This document shows, one piece after another, positions 1 through 6,656 of a DNA stretch of 7,013 nt. The DNA is taken from assembly GCA_009705185.1 (NCBI GenBank), contig WLCS01000046.1, forward strand, positions 1 to 7,013, given 5' to 3'. Every line of letters starts with the position of its first letter. The first letter of the stretch is position 1. A program made the translations under genes and the position numbers. The DNA is from Actinomycetota bacterium. GTDB taxonomy: Bacteria; Actinomycetota; Actinomycetes; Nanopelagicales; Nanopelagicaceae. The notes beneath the pieces were generated by a model. That model had not been told where the DNA came from, did not search any database, and worked only from the letters and a program-made list of their open reading frames with translations.

Positions 1-143
1 TTACAGTTAACGATACAAAGACATACAACAACAAGGTTAAGGTTGTTCCTTCATACCTCCTTACTCCTTATATCGTTACAACAAAGAACTACAAGAAGGT
101 CCTAATTGATAGCGGATACATCAAGACATCCCAACTCAAGTAA
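1..143 (+). CDS. chvE: ChvE-type sugar ABC transporter substrate-binding protein, C-terminal end (partial)
   Basis: Only the last 46 codons are present; the reading frame starts at base 3 and ends at the TAA at 141-143. The fragment reads [10 protein letters not shown], then [15 protein letters not shown], and ends [14 protein letters not shown]. This matches the C-terminal pattern I know from ChvE-like multiple-monosaccharide binding proteins (the [16 protein letters not shown] block and the final LIDSGY...QLK). These proteins are exported, bind aldoses such as arabinose, xylose, galactose or glucose, and deliver them to a permease/ATPase pair. Exactly such a pair follows directly on the same strand, which supports the call. 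Signal peptide and sugar-contact residues lie outside the window, so specificity cannot be read. The family call is firm for so short a fragment because of the motif match and the context together. Confidence 0.88.
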   Translation, partial: TVNDTKTYNNKVKVVPSYLLTPYIVTTKNYKKVLIDSGYIKTSQLK

Positions 144-150
144 TTAGGTA

Positions 151-200
151 GATAGTCCGGTTGGTCACATCGTTTACTCGATGGGTCCAACCGGACTATC
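151..200 (+). terminator. Strong intergenic hairpin between binding-protein and ATPase genes (attenuator or mRNA-stabilising stem)
   Basis: Bases 151-164 (GATAGTCCGGTTGG) are perfectly complementary to 187-200, giving a 14-bp stem. After a short mismatched zone (165-167 against 184-186), a further 5-bp stem (168-172 with 179-183, CATCG/CGATG) caps it with a 6-base loop. The stem begins 7 bases after the binding-protein stop codon. Only a weak T-containing stretch (ATTCTTATTA) follows, so it looks like a leaky terminator or a 3'-end stabiliser rather than a full stop. In sugar ABC operons such stems commonly let the binding protein be made in excess over the membrane components; that role is inferred here. 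Confidence 0.75.
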
Positions 201-261
201 ATTCTTATTAGCAGTGAAGCAACAAGTTATTCAAAAAGTCAGTCAAAGGAAGTAAGGGGCT

Positions 262-1803
262 ATGACAGAGAACATTTTGGAAATGCGTTCGATTACAAAA
301 ACCTTTCCTGGTGTAAAAGCTCTTGTAGATGTATCTCTCACTGTTGAACGCGGCGAAATTCACGCAATCTGTGGTGAAAATGGTGCCGGCAAATCAACGC
401 TCATGAAAGTCCTTTCAGGTATCTATCCTCACGGAACCTATGACGGCGAAATTATTTTTGAAGGCCAAGAACTCAATTTAAAGAACATTCGCGACAGTGA
501 ACACCTTGGAATCGTAATCATTCACCAAGAGTTGGCGCTTAGTCCCCATCTGTCCATCGCTGAAAACATTTTTCTTAACAACGAAATTAAAAGCAAGGGT
601 TTAATTGACTGGAACAAGACCAATCTTGAGGCACAAAAACTTCTTGCAAAGGTTGGACTTTCTGAAGATCCAAATACTCCAGTAAACCGAATCGGTGTAG
701 GAAAGCAACAGCTTGTAGAAATCGCAAAAGCTGTTTCCAAGAAAGTAAAATTGCTTATTCTGGATGAACCAACTGCAGCCCTTAATGATGCAGACTCTGA
801 ACACCTTTTAGATCTCTTGCGTCAATTCAAGAGCCAAGGAATGACCTGCATCATCATTTCTCACAAACTCAACGAGATTGCAGCAATCGCAGATAAGACA
901 ACGATTATTCGAGATGGCCATGTCATTGAAACTCTGCAGATGCAGGGTGTAGCACTTGATCAAGAGCGCATCATTAAAGGCATGGTTGGTCGCGAAATGA
1001 ATAACCGATACCCAGCTCGTGATCCAAAAGTTGGCGCAGAAGTTTTCAGAATTGAAGACTGGACCGTGCACCATCCAGATGACATCAGTCGCGTAGTTGT
1101 TGATCGCGCTAATTTGCATGTGAATGCTGGTGAAATTGTAGGACTAGCCGGCATTATGGGAGCAGGTCGCACAGAATTAGCACGAAGCGTATTCGGCCAT
1201 AGCTGGGGCGCAAAGATTTCTGGGAATGTATTTGTTAATGGCAAGCCAGCGAATGTAAAGAATGTCCGCTCTGCAATTGATTCCGGAATCGCTTATTCAA
1301 CTGAAGACCGTAAGCGCTTTGGTCTTAATCTCATCGACGACATCAAACGCAATATTTCACTTGCATCACTTGAAAAATTCGTGAAGCGTGGATTAGTTAA
1401 CGATAACGAGGAATATAAAGTCGCAAGCGAATACCGCGACTCTATGAATATCAAAGCGCCTTCACCTAACTCAATTGTTGGAAAACTCTCTGGCGGAAAT
1501 CAGCAGAAAGTTGTTCTAAGCCAGTGGATTAACGTAAATCCAGAGATTCTTATTCTTGACGAGCCAACTCGTGGAATCGATGTGGGCGCCAAGTATGAGA
1601 TTTATACGATTATTCAAAGATTGGCATCAGAAGGAAAAGCAGTACTCGTGATTTCAAGTGAGCTCCCCGAGCTCATCGGAATCTGTGATCGTATCTACGC
1701 GATCGCTGAAGGTGTAATTACCGGAGAAGTTGCACGCAAAGATTTCTCTCCTGAATTGCTCATGCAATATATGACGAAGGCAAAGGAAGATAGCAATGTC
1801 TAA
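262..1803 (+). CDS. mmsA: Multiple-monosaccharide ABC transporter ATP-binding protein (MmsA/GguA/XylG type)
   Basis: This is the ATPase that powers sugar import at the inner face of the membrane. Its 513 residues hold two fused nucleotide-binding domains, the usual length for the RbsA/XylG/AraG class. Domain 1 has Walker [10 protein letters not shown] (38-46), Q-loop Q89, signature region IGVGKQQ (144-150), Walker B LLILDEP (164-170) and H-loop H201. Domain 2 has a degenerate Walker [10 protein letters not shown] (297-305), with Arg303 in place of the catalytic Lys. It also has a canonical signature LSGGNQQ (409-415), Walker B ILILDEP (429-435) and Ser466 where the H-loop His would be. Such asymmetry is normal for this class, and the GVGKQQ signature is, as I recall, typical of the MmsA/GguA subgroup. 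The ATG at 262 follows a purine-rich AAGGAAGTAAGGGG ribosome site and is the first start. The gene lies between the binding-protein and permease genes and overlaps the latter by 8 bases. The family is certain; the exact sugar is not. Confidence 0.95.
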   Translation: MTENILEMRSITKTFPGVKALVDVSLTVERGEIHAICGENGAGKSTLMKVLSGIYPHGTYDGEIIFEGQELNLKNIRDSEHLGIVIIHQELALSPHLSIAENIFLNNEIKSKGLIDWNKTNLEAQKLLAKVGLSEDPNTPVNRIGVGKQQLVEIAKAVSKKVKLLILDEPTAALNDADSEHLLDLLRQFKSQGMTCIIISHKLNEIAAIADKTTIIRDGHVIETLQMQGVALDQERIIKGMVGREMNNRYPARDPKVGAEVFRIEDWTVHHPDDISRVVVDRANLHVNAGEIVGLAGIMGAGRTELARSVFGHSWGAKISGNVFVNGKPANVKNVRSAIDSGIAYSTEDRKRFGLNLIDDIKRNISLASLEKFVKRGLVNDNEEYKVASEYRDSMNIKAPSPNSIVGKLSGGNQQKVVLSQWINVNPEILILDEPTRGIDVGAKYEIYTIIQRLASEGKAVLVISSELPELIGICDRIYAIAEGVITGEVARKDFSPELLMQYMTKAKEDSNV

Positions 1804-3043
1804 ATTAAAAGATACATTCGGTAGTGAAGGAAAACTACGCCAGAGACTTGACGGAGTAGATCTTCGTCAGAATGCGATCTTCATCGCGCTGGTAGCTCTT
1901 GTTGCTTTCTTTTCGATAACAACTCCGAACCATGCATCGATCACGCCAGATAACTGGTCCAACCTTGTAGTACAGAACGGTTACATCCTCGTTCTCGCAA
2001 TCGGTATGGTCATGATCATTATTGCTGGACACATCGACTTATCTGTCGGATCAGTTGCATGTTTTATTGGCGCTGTCGCAGGAATTCTTGCAGTACGCCC
2101 GCTTGAACAATCTGGTTGGGGTTGGTTGCCAGCTCTGCCTTGGTGGGCAGCAATTCTCGGTGCAGTGCTAGTTGGTGGCCTCGTTGGAATGTGGCAAGGA
2201 TTCTGGGTTGCATATATTGGTATTCCAGCATTTATCGTGACTCTTGCGGGAATGCTTTTGTTCCGCGGACTTGCGCTGATGACTCTTCAAAATACAAATA
2301 TTGGACCATTTCCAGATAACTACCGAGCAATCGGAAACGGCTTTGTTGATAAAGAGAACACGCTAGGAACAAGCCTTGGAATCGAAAATTACAATGCGAC
2401 AGCACTAGTTATTACAGCTGTAGGAATTCTTGCTTTGCTGTTGCAATCATTTGCTACTCGTCGTGGTCGCATCAAGTATCGCCAGGCAGTAGAACCTCGC
2501 ACATGGTTCTTTGTGAAGAATGCAATTTTGGCTGTGATGGTTGGTTATGTTGGCGTTCAGCTCAGCCGCGCAAACGGTATTCCTTGGACTCTCGTGTTGC
2601 TTACATTCTTAATTGTTGTTTACACAGTGATCATGAAGAAGACAACTTTCGGCCGTCACATTTATGCAATCGGTGGAAATCTTCACGCTGCGGTACTTTC
2701 AGGAATTAACGTACGTCGCGTTAACTTCTGGCTCTTTGTGAATATGGGTGGCCTCGCAGCTCTTTCCGGTATTTTGATCTCAGCGCGTATGAACTCCGCT
2801 GTACCAAAGGCAGGAGATGGATTCGAACTTGATGCAATTTCATCTGTATTTATTGGTGGAGCAGCAGTCCAAGGTGGCGTAGGAACAGTTACCGGCTCAA
2901 TCGTCGGTGGAATGATTCAAGGAGTTCTCGGTAACGGAATGAACTTGAATTCAGTTGGCTCTGACTTCCAGATGACAATTAAAGGTTTAGTGCTTCTTCT
3001 TGCAGTGGCCTTTGACGTGTGGAGCAAGCGCCGCACCAAGTAG
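1796..3043 (+). CDS. mmsB: Multiple-monosaccharide ABC transporter permease (MmsB/GguB/XylH type)
   Basis: This integral membrane permease forms the sugar channel with the preceding ATPase. It has 415 residues, in the range of the longer XylH/GguB group rather than the roughly 320-residue RbsC group. Hydrophobic segments lie at about 26-43, 60-78, 85-100, 117-138, 142-165, 201-219, 241-257, 262-280, 309-330, 346-379 and 393-408. The family motif [10 protein letters not shown] is at 77-86. The cytoplasmic ATPase-coupling loop [16 protein letters not shown] is at 285-304, and the C-terminal [17 protein letters not shown] block is at 352-368. A charged, Arg/Lys-rich loop at about 221-240 separates the two halves. 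The ATG at 1796 overlaps the ATPase stop (ATGTCTAA) and has AAAGGAAG six bases upstream, so the two proteins are probably translationally coupled. The protein ends in a basic tail, KRRTK. Function is secure at family level; the substrate is inferred from neighbouring araA. Confidence 0.95.
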   Translation: MSKLKDTFGSEGKLRQRLDGVDLRQNAIFIALVALVAFFSITTPNHASITPDNWSNLVVQNGYILVLAIGMVMIIIAGHIDLSVGSVACFIGAVAGILAVRPLEQSGWGWLPALPWWAAILGAVLVGGLVGMWQGFWVAYIGIPAFIVTLAGMLLFRGLALMTLQNTNIGPFPDNYRAIGNGFVDKENTLGTSLGIENYNATALVITAVGILALLLQSFATRRGRIKYRQAVEPRTWFFVKNAILAVMVGYVGVQLSRANGIPWTLVLLTFLIVVYTVIMKKTTFGRHIYAIGGNLHAAVLSGINVRRVNFWLFVNMGGLAALSGILISARMNSAVPKAGDGFELDAISSVFIGGAAVQGGVGTVTGSIVGGMIQGVLGNGMNLNSVGSDFQMTIKGLVLLLAVAFDVWSKRRTK

Positions 3044-3088
3044 TCCTGAACTACACACTTTCGTTTTATCTACAGTAGAGGAATTGCA

Positions 3089-4576
3089 ATGAAGCAAATT
3101 TGGTTCTTGACCGGTAGTCAGGATTTGTACGGCCCTGAAACTCTTGAACAAGTGGCTGCGCAATCTAAGGAGGTTGTCGCAAGAATTTCTAAGGATCTCA
3201 AAGCTCCAGTGGAAATTATTTGGAAGCCAACTCTTAAGAACACTGCCGATATCAAGCAAGCAATGCTTGACGCTTCTAGCGAACCAAACTGCATCGGTGT
3301 CATCACATGGATGCACACATTTTCACCTGCAAAGATGTGGATTCAGGGCCTAGATCTTCTACGTAAGCCACTACTGCACTTACATACTCAGGCAAATCAA
3401 TCGCTGCCATGGGCAACTATTGATATGGACTTCATGAACCTCAATCAAGCTGCGCATGGAGATCGCGAATACGCCCATGCAGTTGCACGCGTCGGTGTTC
3501 CTCACAAGATTGTTGTGGGCGAGCCAGGATCAGCGGACGTACATAAGCATCTTGATGCATGGGCTTGGGCAACAATTGGTTGGAATAAATCTCAAAATCT
3601 TAAGTTGGCACGTTTTGGCGACAATATGCGATTCGTTTCAGTTACTGATGGCGACAAAGTATCTGCACAACTTCAATTCGGTATGTCGATTGAAAATTAC
3701 GGCGTCAACTTTCTCGTTGATGCAGTTTCAAAGGTTTCCGATGCAGATGCAGAAAAACTTTGCGATGAGTACGAAAAACTTTACGACGTAGCTGCAGAGC
3801 TCAAGCGAGGTGGCGCGCGCCATGACTCACTGGTTTATGCAGCAAAGCAAGAGCTTGCACTTCATAAAATCATGAAAGATGGCGGCTTTGATGCATTCAC
3901 AAGCAACTTCGAAGATCTCGGTGCGCTCAAGCAACTTCCAGGACTTGCTGTACAGCGTTTGATGGAGATGGGTTATGGATTTGGTGGAGAAGGCGATTGG
4001 AAGACATCGGCACTCGGTGCGATTCTTAAATCAATGACTCCAGCTGGTGGTGGAACTTCATTTATGGAGGATTACACCTATCACTTCGGCCCAGGTACGC
4101 CAAAGATTCTTGGTGCGCACATGCTCGAAGTCTGCCCAACAATTACAAAGCAAAAACCAAAAATTGAAATTCACCCACTTGGAATCGGCGGAAAAGAAGA
4201 TCCAGTACGTATGGTCTTCACTGCAAACCCTGCAGATGCACGTGTTGTGTGTCTTGTAGATATGGGAGATCGTTTCCGCATCATCAGCAACGAAATTAAA
4301 GTTGTCGAACCAAACGAAGCTCTTCCAAAGTTGCCAGTTGCGCATGCAGTGTGGGAGCCAAAGCCAACTCTAGAAGTTAGTGCAGAGGCGTGGATGCTTG
4401 CAGGCGGTTCGCACCACACTGTTTTGACTAACTCAGTCTCACTCGAAGCGATTGAAGACTTTGCCCGCATGGCGAAGGTCGAGCACGTGATCATCGACGA
4501 CGAGACCCGCATTCGGGAATTTAGACGCGAATTACAGTGGAGCGCCGCTTATCACCGCTTTGCTGAGCGTATTTAA
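3089..4576 (+). CDS. araA: L-arabinose isomerase
   Basis: This cytoplasmic, metal-dependent enzyme converts L-arabinose to L-ribulose, the first step of the bacterial arabinose pathway. The 495-residue length is close to the 500 of E. coli AraA. The N-terminus WFLTGSQDLYG (5-15) and the central blocks HTFSPAKMWI (76-85) and HLHTQANQSLPW (97-108) are family hallmarks. Residues matching the E. coli catalytic/metal set (Glu306, Glu333, His350, His450) are Glu301 in GEGDWK, Glu327 in SFMEDYTYHF, His344 in GAHMLEVCP and His443 in GGSHHTV. The active site therefore looks intact. The ATG at 3089 has AGAGGA six bases upstream, and only 45 bases without an evident terminator separate it from the permease, so cotranscription is likely. 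No araB (ribulokinase) or araD (epimerase) follows; they may lie elsewhere. Related isomerases can also act on D-galactose, but the natural role is most likely arabinose. Confidence 0.97.
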   Translation: MKQIWFLTGSQDLYGPETLEQVAAQSKEVVARISKDLKAPVEIIWKPTLKNTADIKQAMLDASSEPNCIGVITWMHTFSPAKMWIQGLDLLRKPLLHLHTQANQSLPWATIDMDFMNLNQAAHGDREYAHAVARVGVPHKIVVGEPGSADVHKHLDAWAWATIGWNKSQNLKLARFGDNMRFVSVTDGDKVSAQLQFGMSIENYGVNFLVDAVSKVSDADAEKLCDEYEKLYDVAAELKRGGARHDSLVYAAKQELALHKIMKDGGFDAFTSNFEDLGALKQLPGLAVQRLMEMGYGFGGEGDWKTSALGAILKSMTPAGGGTSFMEDYTYHFGPGTPKILGAHMLEVCPTITKQKPKIEIHPLGIGGKEDPVRMVFTANPADARVVCLVDMGDRFRIISNEIKVVEPNEALPKLPVAHAVWEPKPTLEVSAEAWMLAGGSHHTVLTNSVSLEAIEDFARMAKVEHVIIDDETRIREFRRELQWSAAYHRFAERI

Positions 4577-4625
4577 AGCCATTCCGACTGGAAATATTCC
4601 ACCTTTGCCGTACGTTATATCTCGC

Positions 4626-4643
4626 ACGGGAGCACCTTCCCGT
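4626..4643 (+). other. Short hairpin in the araA to Bax-inhibitor gap, function unknown
   Basis: Within the 95-base gap 4577-4671, ACGGGA (4626-4631) pairs with TCCCGT (4638-4643), with one further possible G-U pair and a small loop. No T-run follows, so this is not a convincing intrinsic terminator. It lies about 17 bases ahead of the ribosome site of the next gene and would sit in its leader. I see no convincing promoter in the gap: TATATC and TACGTT near 4611-4621 resemble a -10 box but have no -35 partner at proper spacing. Whether the next gene has its own promoter is therefore undecided. Confidence 0.35.
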
Positions 4644-4671
4644 ACCGAGAAAACTCTAGAAGGAGAAATTA

Positions 4672-5403
4672 ATGCGCAGTTCTAACCCAGTCCTTAGCGG
4701 CCGCGGTTTCGCTCGTATCAACCCGCAAGAAATCGGATCACGCGACCTCAATACTTTAGAGAGTCGTCCAACTTCTGCACCAATGTCAATTGACGATGTT
4801 GTCATTAAGACAGCAGGACTCTTTGCAGTTCTTGTTGCCGTTGGAACTTTTGCTTGGCGCGCAAATAGCCCAACACTTGCACTCATCGGACTTGTCGGTG
4901 GATTCATTCTTGCAATGGTCAACTCATTTTCTAAGAAAGTTCGCCCTGCGTTAGTAATTGCATATGCAGCAGCTCAAGGATTAGCGCTCGGCACAATCAG
5001 CCGCATTTATGATCAGGCATACGACGGAATCGTCGGACAAGCTGTGATCGCAACTGCATGCGCATTTGGTGGCGTGCTTATCGCATACCGCAGCGGAAAA
5101 ATTAGAGTAACTCCAAAATTCACACGAGTCTTGATGGGTTCACTCATTGGATATCTCGTCTTCGGAATCATCACAATTTTTACAGGCTTCCCAAGTGGAG
5201 GCCTTGGACTTCTCATCGCTGTAGGTGGAGTAGCACTTGCTTCAATGTTTATTGTGATGGATTTAGATCAAATTGAAAAAGCAGTTGCTGCCGGAGTTCC
5301 ACAAGAGGAATCATGGCGCTGTGCGTTTGGTTTGATGGTCACACTCGTATGGCTTTACATGGAAGTATTGCGTTTACTTTCGATACTTCGAGGTCGCGAC
5401 TAA
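4672..5403 (+). CDS. Bax inhibitor-1/YccA family membrane protein
   Basis: This 243-residue integral membrane protein belongs to the TMBIM/Bax inhibitor-1 superfamily. Some bacterial members, such as YetJ, act as pH-sensitive calcium leak channels; the physiological role in Actinobacteria is unclear. The start MRSSNPVL, followed by a polar segment of about 40 residues, is characteristic of actinobacterial members. Seven hydrophobic segments lie at about 44-62, 68-86, 92-110, 119-138, 152-171, 176-197 and 218-238. The C-terminal block MDLDQIEKAV (196-205), then ESW (213-215) and TLVWLYMEVLRLLSIL (224-239), is the family signature; Asp197 and Asp199 occupy the acidic-pair region. In the third helix the usual Glu of the YxxxEG motif appears to be Gln102 (AYAAAQG). 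The ATG at 4672 has a perfect AAGGAG site six bases upstream, and a strong terminator follows the stop. It is probably unrelated in function to the sugar operon. The family call is confident; function is not established. Confidence 0.93.
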   Translation: MRSSNPVLSGRGFARINPQEIGSRDLNTLESRPTSAPMSIDDVVIKTAGLFAVLVAVGTFAWRANSPTLALIGLVGGFILAMVNSFSKKVRPALVIAYAAAQGLALGTISRIYDQAYDGIVGQAVIATACAFGGVLIAYRSGKIRVTPKFTRVLMGSLIGYLVFGIITIFTGFPSGGLGLLIAVGGVALASMFIVMDLDQIEKAVAAGVPQEESWRCAFGLMVTLVWLYMEVLRLLSILRGRD

Positions 5404-5414
5404 AGCGTAATTAA

Positions 5415-6629
5415 CTAAGGTTGCCCGAGATGCGAAGCCCGCGTCTCGGGCAATTTTATTGATACAGCAACTGCAACCAACATCAGCCCTGCAGTAAGAG
5501 CAAAAGCTGGCCTAAACCCATAGTGGTCAGAAATTATCCCGAGTATCAGCGGTGCGACCATAGCTCCCGCATCTCCTGACATTTGAAAGAGTCCGATCAC
5601 TTGTCCGCCCTTACCTTCAAGAACATCACCAACAATTGATGAGGGCGTTGTTGAAAGAAAAGCCCCACCAAAACCAACCACGATGCATGCGATAAGAAAC
5701 ATCCAGAAGTTCACTGTGAAAAACAATGCAGCAGAAAAGAGCGCCAGTAGTGAGGTTCCGAAGATTGCTGAATACTTTCGTCCATTGAGGTCGGAGAGCT
5801 TTCCTGCCTTGAGCAGAAATGCTCCTTGAATAATTGTCGTGACAGTAAACCCAAGCCCCATCAAACTAGGGCTAACTTTGACGTCCTCCACCATAAATAG
5901 TGGCAGCGTAGAACGACTCATTCCAAAGAGAGACCACGAGGTGCAGAAAGAAATAACGAGCGCAATTCTGTATGGCTTCAGCGCAAGTGCGCTCTTCAAC
6001 GAAACAGCCGCTCTTACTTGAGTCTCTGTAGGTTTTGCTGCGAGTTTTGAATGCCGCAGCAGTACGGCACCTGATGCACTTGCACCAACAAGGAGAACTC
6101 CATATATAAGCAGTGGAGCTCTGAGTGAAAATCCTGAAAGTGCGCCACCTACAACTGGCCCTGCCATCATGCCAATCAGAAATGAACCGTTATATAGAGA
6201 TTGAGCGCGCGCACGATGATCATCATCTACTGCGCGAAGGAGAATAGAACCAGCAGCAACAGAGAACATGGAAGAGCCAAATCCGCCTGCTGCTCTGAAA
6301 ACAAGTAGCTGCTCATAATTTTGTGCCATACCAGCAGCAAATGAAGTGATTGCTACAAATCCGATACCAGTTGAATAAATTAATCGTTCGCCGAAATGAT
6401 CTACAAGTTTTCCTGAAACAAGCCCTGCGGAGAATCGCGCTAATGCGAATGCAGAAATTATTGCACCCACTTGCGCATGATTTACACCAAATGATCGAGC
6501 AAAGAGTGGAATCGTAGGAGCAATGATTCCAAAACCTACTGCAACGAAAAATGACGCAAAAACAAGAACACCAACCTCTCGCGGAAATTCCGCAAAGGGG
6601 TTGGTGAACTTAGGTTTCACAAAAGCCAA
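5415..6629 (-). CDS. Major facilitator superfamily transporter, 12-helix DHA1-like (probable drug/metabolite efflux)
   Basis: This is a complete inner-membrane MFS protein of 404 residues, the normal length for 12-helix members. MFS motif A appears after helix 2 as GKLVDHFGERLIY (73-85) and again in the second half as GKLSDLNGRKY (276-286). A motif-B-like Arg112 lies in LLVFRAAGGFG (108-118). The antiporter motif C is GPVVGG (157-162), which in this superfamily marks drug:H+ antiporters, so export is more likely than uptake. A hydrophilic central loop at about 192-215 divides the two halves. The substrate cannot be predicted. The first in-frame start is TTG at 6629-6627, with GAGAG seven bases upstream; GTG at 6620-6618 (residue 4) is an alternative. 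There is no in-frame ATG near the natural N-terminus, and an in-frame stop (the end of the upstream gene) lies 15 bases before the TTG. The gene follows a second MFS gene in an apparent operon and is convergent with the Bax-inhibitor gene. Confidence 0.9.
   Translation of the reverse strand: MAFVKPKFTNPFAEFPREVGVLVFASFFVAVGFGIIAPTIPLFARSFGVNHAQVGAIISAFALARFSAGLVSGKLVDHFGERLIYSTGIGFVAITSFAAGMAQNYEQLLVFRAAGGFGSSMFSVAAGSILLRAVDDDHRARAQSLYNGSFLIGMMAGPVVGGALSGFSLRAPLLIYGVLLVGASASGAVLLRHSKLAAKPTETQVRAAVSLKSALALKPYRIALVISFCTSWSLFGMSRSTLPLFMVEDVKVSPSLMGLGFTVTTIIQGAFLLKAGKLSDLNGRKYSAIFGTSLLALFSAALFFTVNFWMFLIACIVVGFGGAFLSTTPSSIVGDVLEGKGGQVIGLFQMSGDAGAMVAPLILGIISDHYGFRPAFALTAGLMLVAVAVSIKLPETRASHLGQP
5417..5457 (+). 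terminator. Rho-independent terminator after the Bax-inhibitor gene, overlapping the 3' end of the convergent MFS gene
   Basis: TTGCCCGAGA (5421-5430) pairs perfectly with TCTCGGGCAA (5444-5453). Inner pairs G5432-C5442 and C5433-G5441 extend the stem across a T-G step, and outer A-T/G-U pairs reach 5417-5457. The GC-rich stem is followed by TTTTATT on the plus strand, the classic intrinsic terminator layout, 13 bases after the plus-strand stop codon (5401-5403). On the minus strand the stem encodes the last codons of the MFS protein (LPETRASHLGQP) and is followed by a less perfect T-rich stretch (TTAGTTAATTA), so two-way action is possible but weaker. Confidence 0.88.
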
Positions 6630-6635
6630 CGAATC

Positions 6636-6656
6636 GCTCTCGATTTAACCGAGAGC
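6636..6656 (-). promoter_or_regulatory. Hairpin spanning the upstream stop codon and the putative RBS of the downstream MFS gene (possible translational coupling)
   Basis: Read on the minus strand, GCTCTCG (6656-6650) pairs perfectly with CGAGAGC (6642-6636) around a 7-base loop (GTTAAAT). The loop holds the TAA stop of the upstream transporter gene, and the 3' arm holds the only plausible Shine-Dalgarno-like element (GAGAG) for the TTG start at 6629. A ribosome finishing the upstream gene would open the stem and free the site, the usual layout for coupled translation. The lack of a long T-run directly after the stem argues against a terminator. The geometry is seen directly; the role is inferred. 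Confidence 0.5.

Noticed and set aside
297..1041. Degenerate Walker A lysine (Arg303) and altered signature/H-loop in the ATPase as signs of inactivation
   Set aside because: Residue asymmetry between the two nucleotide-binding domains is normal for the RbsA/XylG/GguA class.
808..1244. Overlapping antisense open frames inside the ATPase gene (808-1119 and 960-1244, minus strand)
   Set aside because: They lie wholly within a well-conserved coding gene, have no ribosome site or family motifs, and read as low-quality shadow translations.
4058..4512. Antisense open frames of 95 and 113 codons within araA
   Set aside because: AraA is intact across the region with all catalytic residues; the antisense products show no recognisable domains and arise from its codon pattern.
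4626..4643. Hairpin after araA as a rho-independent terminator
   Set aside because: The stem is only 6 bp and no T-run follows; kept only as an unassigned hairpin.
6627..6656. Possibility that the two MFS genes are one gene broken by a stop codon, since they share a reading frame
   Set aside because: The upstream part ends with the full DHA2 C-terminus (last helix plus LRETPLR and tail), while the downstream part is a complete 12-helix protein with its own motif A; they are different subfamilies.
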